Assembly: GCF_000499385.1 (NCBI RefSeq)
Contig: NW_013651772.1
Span: 48,041-112,040 of the forward strand
DNA: 64,000 nucleotides
DNA from: Eimeria necatrix
Lineage: Eukaryota > Apicomplexa > Conoidasida > Eucoccidiorida > Eimeriidae
Direction: 5' to 3'
In this document: piece after piece, positions 43,001-53,828 of the stretch
How positions within the stretch are numbered: the first letter of the stretch is position 1
Layout: each line of letters opens with the position of its first letter
Made by a program: the position numbers and the translations under genes
Notes under the pieces: generated by a model
What the model saw: only the letters and a program-made list of their open reading frames with translations
Told to the model about the DNA's origin: nothing
The model's database searches: none

Positions 43001-45888
43001 CCCAGCGAAAGCGCCTCGCTGGAGATCTGTATAGCTCACTTACTGCGGATGCCGCAGCAGCCGACTCTGCTGCTGCTATCCAGAGAAAGAGGACCGCTGC
43101 TGCAGCAGCAGAGCACGAAGATAAGGACACGCCCGAAGCTGCATCAGGCAGTGCAGGGGCAACAAAGGGCTTATCCGCGCCTTTGGCAGCGACAGCAGCA
43201 GCAGTGACAGCAGCAGCAGCGATAGCAGCAACAGCAACAGCAGCAGCAACTGCTGCGCTAGAAGCTGCGCCTGCGGACCGGCCAAAAGCCATTTCGGTAG
43301 CGACCACTGCCACTACAGCAGAGCTTGCTTCTGCAGCGGTAGAGCAAACGGCAGCTGCAGCAGGTGTTGCAAAAGACCCTACTGCTGCTGCAACGGAGGG
43401 CGGCAACAGGGATAGTAGCGGGCTCAGTTTTACATCTCTGCAACAGCAAATGAAGCTGTTGCAGCAAGGGCCCGAGCAGCCTTCTCAGCACATGGACGTT
43501 GATGAAGATCGGTCAGCAGCAGCCACATCTACAGCAACAGAACCAAAGCAGCTTGCAACAGAGCCTGCTGCTTCTCCGAATGCAGCAGCAGCATTCGTAG
43601 CAGCAACAGCTTCAGCTGCTGCTGAAACATCACCTGAGGGGGGAGATACGAGGCCGCATAGCCCTCAAGGAGGCCCTGCATCAGTTGTGCCTGCTTCTGC
43701 TGCTGCACCTGTCGTGCTCCTAGCCAGCTGCACACCTGAAAATCAATCTGCCGCTGCAGGAACAGAAACTGCAACAACTGCAGCAACATCAAGAACAGCA
43801 GCTGGGGCTCGTAGGGCTTCTGATACAGCGTGTGGACTCACTGAAAGGGGGGCTTTCCGCCACAGCCCCTGGGGGGCAGGGAAGTACAGCCAGGGCCATT
43901 CGTCTGTGCAGTCCCCGTCAGCCACACAAACCACAGCTACACTTGATGCACAAGCAGCAGCAGCAGTAGTAGCGTCAGCAGCAGCAGCGTCAGCAGCAGC
44001 AGCAAGCAGCTGTTCTTCCCTGCTTGTAGTGCCCGGGCACAACGAGTGTCCTGTCTTCAATCCTGAGCAAGTTCAAAGCTGTGGCCAGGATGCACCAGAT
44101 CTGGCAGCAGCAGCAGCAGCATTAGAGACAGAGGCACCAGGATTCCGTCCACAAGCTGATTCGCCAGAGCCGTCAGTGCAGCAAGTCCCGAAAGACTCAG
44201 TGGCACCAGCTGCAGGAGCAGCAACAGCAAAGGCAGCAGCAGCAGTAGCAACGTCATCTGCAGCAGTTGCCGATGCTCCTGAAGCAACTGATGCAGCTGC
44301 AAAAGCCTCTGCGCTGCTGCTTGCACCAGGACCTCCCGAGAGTCTCCAAGGAGCTGTCAGGGCCACCAGCAGCAGCTGCGTGAGCAGCAACAGCAGCAGC
44401 TTGACAGAAGAAACGGAAAACGGTACAGGGCAACAGCAGGCTGCCGCAGCTGAGGACTCAGCGGCAGAGGAGGATATGAGCCTCTTTGACGGCCCCCTGG
44501 AAGGGCACTTGGGTGACCCTCGAATCCATCGGCAGCTCTGCAGCCGCGGCTGCTGCTGCTGCACGCCACTGTCTGCTGGTGCCGCTGCTGCTGCCGAAAG
44601 CGCAGCAGCAGCGGCGACGGCGCGACTTCTGAGGCGCGCACGACCCCAGCTAGGAACTTTTCTAAGGCAGCAGCAGCAGCAGCAAACAGTGGCAGCAACG
44701 CGCACCAAAGCTGGAATTTCACCCTCAGTCTGCCTTGCAGCTGCTGGCCTTCATCAGCGACGTCGGCAAGAAGTGGAGGCCCCGCGGAAGGAACTGCACC
44801 AGGAGGCACTGCACCAAACACGGGGGAGCCAATGTCTGTCTGTCACAGTCGCTTTGCTGCAGATGGCATCTCTTCCGTCCCCTATCGATGCAGCAGCAGC
44901 AGCAACAGCAACAGCAACTGATGCAGCAGCATCAGCAGCAGCACCGGCCGCAGAAGCCGGGAGCTTGGCGTTTAGCGCAGGGGGAGAAACGGAGGCAGTT
45001 TTTCGGCTGCTGCAGAAGGCAGCAAACCATCCGTATCTGTCACTTGCTGCGGCTTGTTGCAATCAGGGCGATGCATCCCGCGCTGTGGATCTGATGCGGG
45101 GCCTCTACCTGATGGAGACTCAGTTGTATACCGAGCTGCAGCAGCAGCAGCACAGTGAGAGCTCCTTGGAACAGCTACTTCTGGAGCAGAAACTAAAAGA
45201 GCAGCAAAATGAAAACACTTTGTCCCCTCCTTGTATGCTGCTGCTGGTTTGGTGCAGTCTGCTCTGTTGCTCCTTTCTAAACGAGGATAGCAGCAGGAGC
45301 AGCAACTGCAGCAGCAGTAGCCGAAGAGCGCCCAGCGGCAGCCGACCCCAACGAGTAGACGCAGCAACAGCGCTTTTTGAAGAGTTTTGCATTCAGCCCC
45401 TGCTGCTACTGCTACTGCAGCAGCAGATCCTGGAGCAGCTCGAAGACGCGATCGGTGCAAAGCCGCAGCGAGGCAATTTGCTGCTATGTATTAAGCGGGC
45501 CTTACGCGCAGCCCCGCCCGCCGTAAATCTGAGCAGTTATCCCTTTTCCTGCCCATTGCAGCAACAGAAGCATCACTCGGGCCGGCAGCAAGGTGAAGGA
45601 TCTCCTCCGCAGTTTACACTATCAGCCATTTTGCTGCAGGCTGCGGCGCTGTACATTAGAGAGTTCACGGCGAAGCAGCAGCAGCAGCAGCAGCGACAGC
45701 TGCAGCGAGTGCAGCTGCTACTATGTGGAATGTGGAGATACACATCTGGGGCCCCGAAGGGACCCAGTACTCCCACTCTACTCCGTAGAGCAGCAGACAC
45801 AGCTATGGCTCTCCTCTTGAGGAGCCCTCCCGCGCATACGCAGCTGCAGAGCACCTGCTGCAGCAGAACCCGCAGTCCCCTGCCCTGA
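40054..45888 (+). CDS. Very large Ala-rich hypothetical protein (1,944 codons, no intron needed)
   Basis: Not recognised. This single open frame is by far the longest in the window. About 40700-44300 is a near-continuous alternation of GCA/GCT/ACA/GTA codons giving Ala with Thr, Val, Glu and Pro. Short islands contain less biased sequence: RSFPAAVPEQQQEQQ, FVPRSTTRSLLRRPTK and RKAFWR-like basic patches near 42560. The last about 380 codons (44750-45888) look more globular: VFRLLQKAANHPYLSLA, DASRAVDLMRGLYLMETQ, ATALFEEFCIQPLLL and LCGMWRYTSGAPKG. CAG tracts make other frames open too, including a 387-codon minus-strand frame at 41028-42191. The frame was chosen on total length and on the non-repeat C-terminal part. 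An intron near 45215-45350, where Cys/Leu-rich sequence interrupts, cannot be excluded. Confidence 0.65.
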   Translation: MNFEKPRVPQQKLEGPGIMPSPPREGVPAAPSPVADERAKGAAAAETPPSSAAHYTALPGGPRGAVYAGSFSCTPPARAPQRGPFGYSRSARSASYRGHRGSAFSRSAARAFFRTIAEAGPPRLRSGSGSSRARAPTVASVPSPAAPATSLAPATTSAATRAAVSAAPAAAETPERPAEGVTLETHAPPTSSPLFAGRRTVEFLASSPSECLSPLSPFSYVSSITAPPSQAAEGAPEAPVSEAAAAATAAVTEAAAAAPELRQVHSLPAEPQTELKASEALHSSPSSLGPGSVCRSFPAAVPEQQQEQQVELDEQQPLFVGAHEPQAITHTPAFGARRSEEGTPLLLRGRLVNLLRSPATAAAASPAAVAGAAGPAAAEPAAASLWMSPADTPEAAVEAATLQRATAAATAAAAAAAAAATADPLPQHAVAGSVVADRAAATDLQKLQVSTSSAAFGKTAAATSETKRSAAGATAAAVPVGEAAAAAGCTPVAATGAEAAEVAAAAESPAAAATGAEAPGEAAAPAAATAVTATGAEAAGVAAAAAPTSVAVTEAEMTAATAATTAAATAATTAAAGTAAAGTAAAATAAGATPAAATPAAIPAAATAAAASKAEPAGAAAAAAATAIAATGAEAEEAAVTVEVTAIAAVEAEAAEAAAEEPLAELEPASAALTVPEPAAAAAQGETIAPTATAAALEAAAPAAELSHHSPLKQQSQQQRTREQQERLLRQEEVQQQQQPQTQQLQQRQRQSVHHQEEQRHAAFVPRSTTRSLLRRPTKISAAAVAAAAASAAAAAARAARAATAARARRSVSTPNLPAAAMLQRPQQSAAVVTAAGVRRGPQRAFWRVPGRRSRSVSSLPLLQQQLQPRPLAEAAAASVATRTAASSAAAEMGPVAVRASPATAAATSAAAKSAEAAAVRRAAAAGVATPCSHRFPAATVTRRADAASAASTAIAARRAAAAATAERKALKRGPVAADCPLPQRKRLAGDLYSSLTADAAAADSAAAIQRKRTAAAAAEHEDKDTPEAASGSAGATKGLSAPLAATAAAVTAAAAIAATATAAATAALEAAPADRPKAISVATTATTAELASAAVEQTAAAAGVAKDPTAAATEGGNRDSSGLSFTSLQQQMKLLQQGPEQPSQHMDVDEDRSAAATSTATEPKQLATEPAASPNAAAAFVAATASAAAETSPEGGDTRPHSPQGGPASVVPASAAAPVVLLASCTPENQSAAAGTETATTAATSRTAAGARRASDTACGLTERGAFRHSPWGAGKYSQGHSSVQSPSATQTTATLDAQAAAAVVASAAAASAAAASSCSSLLVVPGHNECPVFNPEQVQSCGQDAPDLAAAAAALETEAPGFRPQADSPEPSVQQVPKDSVAPAAGAATAKAAAAVATSSAAVADAPEATDAAAKASALLLAPGPPESLQGAVRATSSSCVSSNSSSLTEETENGTGQQQAAAAEDSAAEEDMSLFDGPLEGHLGDPRIHRQLCSRGCCCCTPLSAGAAAAAESAAAAATARLLRRARPQLGTFLRQQQQQQTVAATRTKAGISPSVCLAAAGLHQRRRQEVEAPRKELHQEALHQTRGSQCLSVTVALLQMASLPSPIDAAAAATATATDAAASAAAPAAEAGSLAFSAGGETEAVFRLLQKAANHPYLSLAAACCNQGDASRAVDLMRGLYLMETQLYTELQQQQHSESSLEQLLLEQKLKEQQNENTLSPPCMLLLVWCSLLCCSFLNEDSSRSSNCSSSSRRAPSGSRPQRVDAATALFEEFCIQPLLLLLLQQQILEQLEDAIGAKPQRGNLLLCIKRALRAAPPAVNLSSYPFSCPLQQQKHHSGRQQGEGSPPQFTLSAILLQAAALYIREFTAKQQQQQQRQLQRVQLLLCGMWRYTSGAPKGPSTPTLLRRAADTAMALLLRSPPAHTQLQSTCCSRTRSPLP

Positions 45889-46030
45889 CTTTCAAGTGGT
45901 GACCTTAGACAGCTCAAGAACTAGTAACTGCTGCTTGCTAGTGACGCAAAGCATATCCCTTGTGGATGTGTACGAGGGAGTAGCGAATTGAGGGTTGATT
46001 ACAAAAGCCAGGAAACTACAGTTGCGGCGA

Positions 46031-46219
46031 GCATGCAGCTGCATGCAAGTGCGTGCACGCGAAGGTAGGCCTGCATGCATGTGTTTGTTTGCATGCGAAT
46101 ACCGTGGAGCCGCTGCGCGGATTTGCAAATGCGTTTGCACGCGTTCGCTTGTAAGCGGACACTTTTGGGGCAGTTTCGCCCCAGTGTATATTTTTGTGTT
46201 GCTGGTGCTGCTGCATGCA
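46031..46219. promoter_or_regulatory. Cluster of TGCATGC elements
   Basis: Full TGCATGC or TGCATGCA words lie at 46040-46047, 46072-46079, 46090-46096 and 46212-46219, plus GCATGC at 46031-46036. The word is a known AP2-type regulatory element in apicomplexan promoters. Here it sits between two genes that converge, so a promoter role is not obvious. It may serve an unannotated transcript or be repeat-derived. The rest of 45889-46854 shows no gene. Confidence 0.35.
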
Positions 46220-46854
46220 CTCATCACCACACAACTTTCTAAGGAACTTTTAAGGGGTCCCCTGAGGCACCGCCTCTGGAAGACACACAGGGGGGCAAAT
46301 CCAAGGTGAAGTAGCTCCTACCAAAGATCATAAAGGACTTTGTTGCGCAGCTTCTTGCCGCTGCTTAGAATGGCACTGGAAGAGGTACTGCCCCACTAGC
46401 AAAGGTGCCCCCGGAAGCCTCCAGCTCAAGAGTAAACGGAGCCTCGATCGCTTACGTATATAAATATACATGATACGTGTTTTACAAAATGTACTTGACC
46501 CGCCTTCAGGAGCCCTTTCGCCAATAAGCTAGCCCCCAGGCTGAGTGTGCAACTACGCTGTCTTCTTGAGAGCCGCACTGTCCATTATGCCTTTCTCACA
46601 AAGGATTCCCGAAGACACTTCTAGGCCCAAATAAAGTCCACTCCGTCTGCAGCCCCAGTATTTCAAGGCGCACTAGCCACTCTTGGGAACCAACTGGCAG
46701 ACAAAATGTCAGCTAGCTGGGGAGCAGAGGTCCGCAAATGCCTGCAGCTGTGCGCAATATTGAGGTGCAAGAAGCCCCTCTGGGGGCTCCCTCTGAGAAC
46801 CCACAGTCACCTTTCCACAGCAAGATGGCAATCTTTGGCAAGGGGCTTCCTGCC

Positions 46855-49800
46855 TCACTGTTGAGTTGCACTGCCTGTGGGAACAGTGGAGGCATTTTGT
46901 GGGGTTGCTGAGGAGCACTCATGAACTACTCCCCGTTGCTGCAATTCCTGTATCTGCTGCCGGAGCAGCTGCCGCTGCTGCTGTGTGTCCGCCATGCGCC
47001 TACTGTCGTCCTGGTCGGCTGCAGAGTCCCCTGGGGGGGGCGCCTCCCCTTGATGTGCTGGAGCCTCTTCTTGGCTTGGTTGCTCCGGCTGTGGCTGCTG
47101 TGAGGCCAGACCTGTGTCCGCAGCAGCAGCTGCGGCAGAAGCGGCAACAGGACCACCAGCGCCAGCAACGGCACCAACACCAGCAGCGTCCGCAGCAGGT
47201 ACAGCTGCTGGTGCCTGCTGATGCCTTGGGCTCGCTGCGGTCTGCCGATGCATGAGGGCTGAAAGCCGAGAGGTCCCCGAGGGCCCCCCCGCCGCTCCCC
47301 CTCCCAGAAGAGAATGCCAATTGAAGCCTGCAAGCGCTGCAGGGACGCTTTGAGGCCCCGCAGAATCAATAAACCTGACATCTGGCAAGACAGAAAAGGA
47401 ACACGAAGGCCAATGGGATTGACAATGCATCGTTGCTGTAACTACTGCAGCTTGGGTTGGGGCTCCTGGTGTCGCCCCTGGCGCAATAACTGGCAAGTAA
47501 TTGCTGCATCTCCGGTTTGTGGTTGGAACTGTACCTGACTCAATGCTTCTCTGTGAACGAAGGCACGAAGGTATGAAGTTCCAGTGCCGCCGGATGGAGA
47601 TGGAAATGACTGTACGGCCGACCTGATAATGCAAGCAGCAGCCAAAACACAAGAGGTGGAGCAACAGCAGGCGCTATCATCAGCATCCAGACATGAAGAG
47701 GAGCGAAGCATCAGCAGTGGCAGAGCAGCAGCAGCAGAGGCACGGGCAATAGAAGCAGCACAGGGTACGGCGCAAGCAGCAGTTCAACAGGCAAGAATAG
47801 AGTTGCGAAGAACGTAAGATGGGTAACAGGTAACTCGACACGAAGCAGCGCATCGATTTGAACCACAGGCATATACAGCATGAAGGAACCTGGCAAATCG
47901 CAAGCACAGAACAGGCAGACAGAAGTCAAGAAGAAGATTTGAAAAATGAACAGAGACTGGAGACTGGGAGTTAGTGGACAGGGATACACACAGAAGATAC
48001 ACACTGCGAAAACGGAAAACAGAAAACAAATGAAACAGCAAAGCGATAAAACGCCAAAACGCTCGGCGTAACCACTTGACGTACTCCGTATGACACGCAG
48101 GCACACGCACGCTCATTTAGAGCAAAATCAAGAAGCATATAAAGAACAGGCACCATGAAGTGCTTGCTCACCTGAAATGATACCCCGCTGATCCACCTCT
48201 CAAGTTTTAGGGGCCTCTTAAGTTCCACAAGGGTGCCGAATTTACTCCTCTGATCTTCTAAAAAAAACCCTCCCTGAACCGCAAATTGCAAGCCACTACG
48301 CGGCACAGCCCTTGGACCTAAATAAACTCCCCGCTGCCCTAGCCCGCAAACCAGAAATATTTCAGAAAAAACGCGACGCTTTCAAAGCGAAGCACTTGGT
48401 CCTGACCCTAAAGCCCTATTTGGGGTGTGTGAGAACTCGAACATGAAGCGCAAATAGTAAAGAGCCTGGCTACACGCCTTCCACGCCTTGTGTCCTAACC
48501 CTACAGCCTGACTCGACCCGTGCTCGCACACCTGTTGGTGCCTGATGACAGCATGAAATCTGGAGACAGATATGTCACTAAGTCGGATATCCGAGTCGTG
48601 ACCTCTTCCCAGTCGTGCAACTCTCCTGCTGGAAAGAGAGACAACATGGAGGCCCCTGGGCGGCGCCGTGCCTCCCGCTGCGGTGGGATGAGTGCTGCGT
48701 GGCTCTGCAAAGACGGAAGCAACAGACAGATAGTAAACTTCTGCCGCCCCATAAAACCGTCTACATCTAGGTATGTCTTGTCAATGGTCTCGAGCAGGCA
48801 AAGGATGCGTATGTAAAAGCGCGGTGCTGCAGTGAAGAATTTCGAAGGCAAAAAAAATGAAAAACACGGCATTAGCTGAAAGTCAAGAAAAAGGCAGAAC
48901 ACTCACAATGAAACCGACAAGTGATGGTGCAAACACCACGCGATCCCACTAGCAAGCCCCCTGACGCCAGCTAGCTCGGCTTGGCCACCTGGCAAAATTG
49001 CCGTGGACGTAAAGCTCACCCAGAATAAAGTAAGGATACTGAGGTCTAGGAATTGCAAAAAGCTCTATCACCTTCCTGTTGGCCTCCACCAGAGACGGAT
49101 AAGGTGCTTTGCACAGTTCACCTGCAGGGACACCAATATATGAAGACAGCACTTTCGGCGGTTGCAGGAAAACTGCCCATTCGATAGCTCTGCAGCCTAG
49201 CTAGCTCACTAGCTTTCTAGCTGGCTCTCAAGCAGCTAACTGCATCATTCCCGAAACTAGGTGGGAACTCACAGTCCAAAGAGCGGAGGAAATATCCGAC
49301 AGTCGAGCCATCCTGAAGCCGCAAGAAAACCCTACTTCCTTGATTGTAAATATTGCATGTTTTTACTGCCGCGAGGACACCTGAGAGGGTAAGAACCTAG
49401 AGCTTACATTGCGAATATTAAGTCGGCCTTCCATCCACGTGCGGAGACATTGCAAATGCACGAACTGCATGCTGCCTGAGCAGCACAAGGAACACAGAGC
49501 AGCAACAGACGCAAGGACAAGTTTGTAATCCGACCAATGTGGCTCGAATGAATGGTCTACGGCTGGGGAAGAAGAGGACATCCCAACAAGCAGCAAAGGC
49601 TTGATACAACTCCAGTTGGTAAAATGTTCAAACGCGGAAGTCAGGCTACAATACGCAAGTGAAGTTCAACGTTATCACACATTCACGCAGGCGGGGTTTA
49701 GAAACGCCAACGGGTCAGGGTGAGAGAGTCTTGGGACCTAAAGAAAGCCAAGAGTCTACCTTTGCAGCGGCAGGGAGCTACTAGTGGGTTCGTATCTGGA

Positions 49801-52800
49801 TCATCATCCTCTGATGCTTCGCAGAGGCAAATGCGACAGGCGGGACGAGAGAAGAGACTGCTGAAGCAACAAGAGGAAGGCAGATGCAAACAACGCCACT
49901 TTCAGGAGGCAGCAACAGCAGCAGCAGCAACAGCCACTGCAGCAGCGGCAAGACGCAAAACAGCAACAGCTCAGTCCACCATAAAGTGCGGCAGATGATC
50001 TGATCTCCCCTCCAATTTACAGTGGTACGTAATTCTGTTCCTGCGCCCTTGCTGCTAGTAAAACCCACACCCACCTTCTGCTGGCTCTCGCATCGGCACT
50101 GAGGGGGCGAAGACCCATCGCCGAAGCTCCTGAATAAGACAAAGGCAACATGTACGCAGTAGCTGCAACAGCAACAGCAGCGGCAGCTTTTGCTGCAGTC
50201 GTGCCATTCTCGACCCGTAAACGCTGAGGCACCTTATGACGCTTGAAGTTCTGCGACCGCTTTGTAGCTTCCCAACCGAGGCGACTACAGTGGATGGTCA
50301 AAGTCCACATGGAAGATATGCGCGTACGCCCGTTTAGATGCACATACCATCCGCTGAATGGCTTCCCACTTCTCCTGTTTCGTAGAAAAGTTCCCCTCCA
50401 ACACCTGAGCCCTTTGGAGTGAGAAGACAACCTTCAGATACGCAACGGGAAAGCGGGCCTGCCAGTGCAGCTCGGCTGCCCGCTGCTGCCGCTGCAGCTG
50501 CCACAGCCCTTAGTGGAGACCCTGGAGGGAGTGCTGCAGCAGCAGCTGCAGCAGCAGCTGCTGCTGCTGCAGCTGCTGCAGCATGCGTCGCCACGGGCGA
50601 AGGCCCAAAGGCCTCTCTGCTCGGCAACGTGCTGAACACGGGCTGCTCCGCCGCGGAGGAAACAGGACAGTTAGCAGAGACAGCAGCAGCGGCTGCTGCT
50701 GCTGCTGCACCTTCCACTGCAGCAGCGGCAGCTGCGGCAGCGTCTTCACCATCCGCGACTGCATCAGGAACCACCTCTTCACCGGAGTCGAAGCCATTGT
50801 CTCCCACTGCTGCTGCAATTGCTGCTGCTGCACTCTCTGGCTCTGGCGCTACTGTTTCACAGTCGTCAACATCTCCCAAGTGAGGGCGCTGCCTGCAGCA
50901 GCAGCAGCGACAAAGGCAGGACAACAGCAGCAAGAGATCCAGTACTAATCTGGGACGAGTCAGCTCTGGAATCTAATCTCCAGAACGTCGCCGAAAACTG
51001 GTGCCTAGCCCCCTCAGCATCTAGCTGTGGAATACCTGGCTGTGGCTTGAAGCGCTTGCTGCTGATTAAGCACGGCCTCCTTGACCTTTAGGCGGAACCT
51101 TCCTAGCTTCAGGATATCACCCTCTACTAAACGAACGCCGCCGCAGTCCCGCAGACTCCGAACCACCAGCCATACCTTGTCCGCCTGAGAGCAGTAGCAA
51201 TAGCCGCAGCGGCAGTAATAGGTAAATAAAGAAGCAACCGGGTCTACTGATGCTCAAAAGTCGTTCTACTGTTGCTGCTGCTCCTACTATTGCTACTTCT
51301 GACCTCCGCACGATTTGCCTGCGCCCCTGTTCGCGAATTGGATCCGCGAACTGCTGCTAGCCCTGTTCTCCCAGGTAGCGCTATTGCTGATGCGTCGGCA
51401 GGAGTGGCTGCAGCAGCTGCTGCTGGGGCGGCAATCACTGCAGCAGCTGCTGCAGCAGCTGCCGCAGCTGCTTCTGGAGTCTCAGACCCTCGGCTGCCTG
51501 CTTCTGCGCCCGTGCCTGCAGCGCCATGGGCGTCAGCTTCTGCTGCTCCGTCAGCCACTCCTCCTGCCACAGTTGCCTGCACTGCTTCCGCTGCTGCTAT
51601 TGTAGCTGCCGCTTGCATTGCTGCAGCGGCGGCTGCTGCTTGTGCAGCTGCCGCTGCTGCCGCCTGCTCATCTGTATTGCTGATTGCTGACGACGCCTCC
51701 CTAGTACGCTGCTCCCTCTGCAACCGATCTGTTGTAGTGGGGACGCGAGATGCTACGTGTCTTGCTGGCTCATCTGCGGCCGGCTCCCCCGGTGCTTCCC
51801 CAAGAGCTGGCCGCCTTTGTTGCTGCTGCTGCTGCTGCTGTTCTTGTGTCTCTTCGGGTGCGGCTGCAGCTGATGGCTGCTCCGGCGTCCTTGCAGCCGT
51901 TGTGCCACAAACCGGATTGGCTGCAGCAGCAGCAGCAGCTGGAGCAGCGGCAGCACCAGCAAGGGCAGTAGACGGCGGTAAGGGTGGCAGCACGCAGTAC
52001 GCGCCGTCTATCCAAGTTATCCTTAGAAGAGCCTTGGCCTCCACAGCATCTCCACAGCGAGTCTTTTCCAACAGCTCCAGGGCCTCTTCCTCGGGTGACA
52101 CCGAGACCTCACCCGCTATTCGGACGCAGCAGTAAGAGTCATCTACCAAGTAACAACGGCAAGCAAGCAAACAGGATACAGGACACACTAAGGAAGGCAC
52201 AAGGGCTGAGGGATGGGTCGACAGTGAGATGCCAAGGATAAGCACATGCAGAAATAAATCATGCGATTTAGAAGTTGATTACTAAAGCAGTCAAACATGT
52301 GAACAGTCAAGTGAAAATGCAAAGCGACAGCAAGAGGCAGACGAAGGGTCACAGAGGCACTGAACGCAAGCGTGCGAAAGCAGAACCAAAGGGGCACCAC
52401 ATCAAATGAGATAAAAGAAGGCAAAGCTGGTGCAGGAAGAAACAACAAAGAAAAAAAATAGCTGATCCGCGGGCACATGCATTCTTCGGGCGGCTCGTCG
52501 AAACGAGTGAACCGGGGAAAAGAGACAACCGGATATGGACGGAAATAAAGAGAAAGCAGTGAAGAGGGCAAGACGTGAAGATACGAGGAGGCATATTGGC
52601 AAAAGCGGTGCGGGGAAAGGCAGACAACTGCAAATGGATCGTTCGAAAGACTGACATAGTTGTAGGCATTAAGGAGGCAAAGGGCAGTCACATCGACCCT
52701 TAGACAAGCAGACACAAAATAAGATGGAAATACAGGGGCAGACAAATGGATGCAAAGAAATGAACACACCAGAGCAAAGCCAAAAGCACGCAGAAACGAA

Positions 52801-53828
52801 GCTCGAGACAATGAGAAGGACAAGAAAAAAAAAACTGGAGGAAAGGCGATGGAAGACGGGAACAATAGACGAAAACCCAATGAACGAAATGGGCAGGAAG
52901 CCGCTCACGCACGCATCAAAACAGCTGTACAGACCCACAAAATAGCATGCAGAGCAAGTCACGCAAAACCCGAACTGCAGCTGCTTTTTTGCTTAAAGGA
53001 ATTTCACAGCGGGCGGCACAAGAATCCATGCACAATGACGCGGCGCTGAACAGCCTGTCGGATACAACTACGCCCCTACAGTCAACACCACAAAGAGCTA
53101 GTAGCAGTATGCAAAGCCGCTGCGCCAACAGCATATGGTGCATACGCAGAAAAAGACAATGCGGGGCAGCCAGAGTGACCAGAACTGCATCAACAAGTAA
53201 CTTTGGCATGATGCGTAGACCCTCATTTGCCACAGGGCGGTCATTTTAAAGAATCAATGCACCAGTGCAGGCTCTGTATCCCCGACAACAGTGATTTTAG
53301 ACACTTAAATGCAGAAAGGAGCTCACGCATGCAGTTGATTCTGTAGGTCTTCTTTGCGACATTTCGTGACTCGTAGTCGAATAGACCGTGGCTGTCACTC
53401 GCCCACGTAGTACAATTTATGTACATCGAGTATCCCCTAGCCTTCGAAGGGCTCGCGTGGGCTCCCGCAAGCTGGCCCCCTTTAGGGCCCCTTGAAGCTG
53501 CATTGCATGCCTCACTTCCGACTCCGTTGACTGCCACAAATGCACGCTGTTGCTGTAGTCGTTGTTGTTGCTGTGGCTGCTGCTGCTGCAAAGATGGGAC
53601 ACCATTGTGAGTCCAACTTCTGTTGCTGCTGGCACTGCGATCTGCCGGTAAAACGCCACCCCCATCCCGAGCTGCCCCCACCTGGTCGGAGGGGTCGAGA
53701 AACACGGTCTCCATAGGGGAAGTGACAGCTTTGACAGCTGTAAGAGAGCAGCTACACAGGGGGCCCCTTGATGTGTTGGGGCCCCTCAATGCAGCACAGC
53801 ACGGGCTCCACACTCTGAGCAGCCCCAA
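46855..53828 (-). CDS. RING-CH (MARCH-type) E3 ligase with FHA domain
   Basis: A probable membrane-independent RING-variant ubiquitin ligase. The core exons are clear. RING-CH lies in about 49870-49760 (CRICLCEASEDDDPDTNPLV, APCRCKG) and 49475-49408 (SMQFVHLQCLRTWMEGRL). A linker exon ending at 49273 reads GYFLRSLDC and continues as ELCKAPYP in the next exon (about 49120-49040). The FHA domain is in 48625-48532 (RLGRGHDSDIRLSDISVSRF) and 48273-48172 (GGFFLEDQRSKFGTLVE). The last exon, 47622-46855, starts VGRTVISISIRRHW and then turns Ala/Gln-rich. Upstream, exons at about 50300-50072, 50930-50351, 52120-51260 and 53828-53330 have donor/acceptor sites and one verified phase match (53.33 to 52.13 kb), but could belong to a separate gene. 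One junction, from 49408 to the next exon, does not close in phase by eye. Introns at 48.0 and 52.2-53.0 kb are pyrimidine-rich on the coding strand. Confidence 0.75.
47812..48130 (-). other. Pyrimidine-rich intron tract (coding strand) in the RING-CH/FHA gene
   Basis: The + strand is dominated by A and G. The coding strand is therefore rich in TTTC, TCTG and CTGTC words, between the FHA exon 48172-48273 and the last exon. Phe/Leu/Cys-rich frames seen here are composition artefacts. Confidence 0.55.
52240..52990 (-). other. Long pyrimidine-rich intron tract in the same gene
   Basis: This is the longest skewed stretch, about 750 nt, purine-rich on + and pyrimidine-rich on the coding strand. 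It lies between the exons at about 52.13 and 53.33 kb. The 230-codon minus-strand frame at 52188-52880 consists of Phe, Ser, Leu, Cys and Pro and is not supported as a gene. Confidence 0.55.

Noticed and set aside
42522..43406. 294-codon minus-strand frame
   Set aside because: Same cause: antisense of the CAG repeats, with Ala/Val composition and no independent motif.
50419..50883. 154-codon + strand Ala-rich frame
   Set aside because: Antisense shadow of the minus-strand exon 50930-50351, whose donor GTATGT is clear.
51272..52135. 287-codon + strand Ala-rich frame
   Set aside because: It is the complement of Ala/Gln-rich exonic sequence on the minus strand. The minus frame has splice sites and a non-repeat N-terminal part (EEEALELLEKTRCGD).
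52188..52880. 230-codon Phe/Ser/Leu-rich minus frame
   Set aside because: It lies in a pyrimidine-rich intron tract. Such composition rarely makes stops, so frame length is not evidence.
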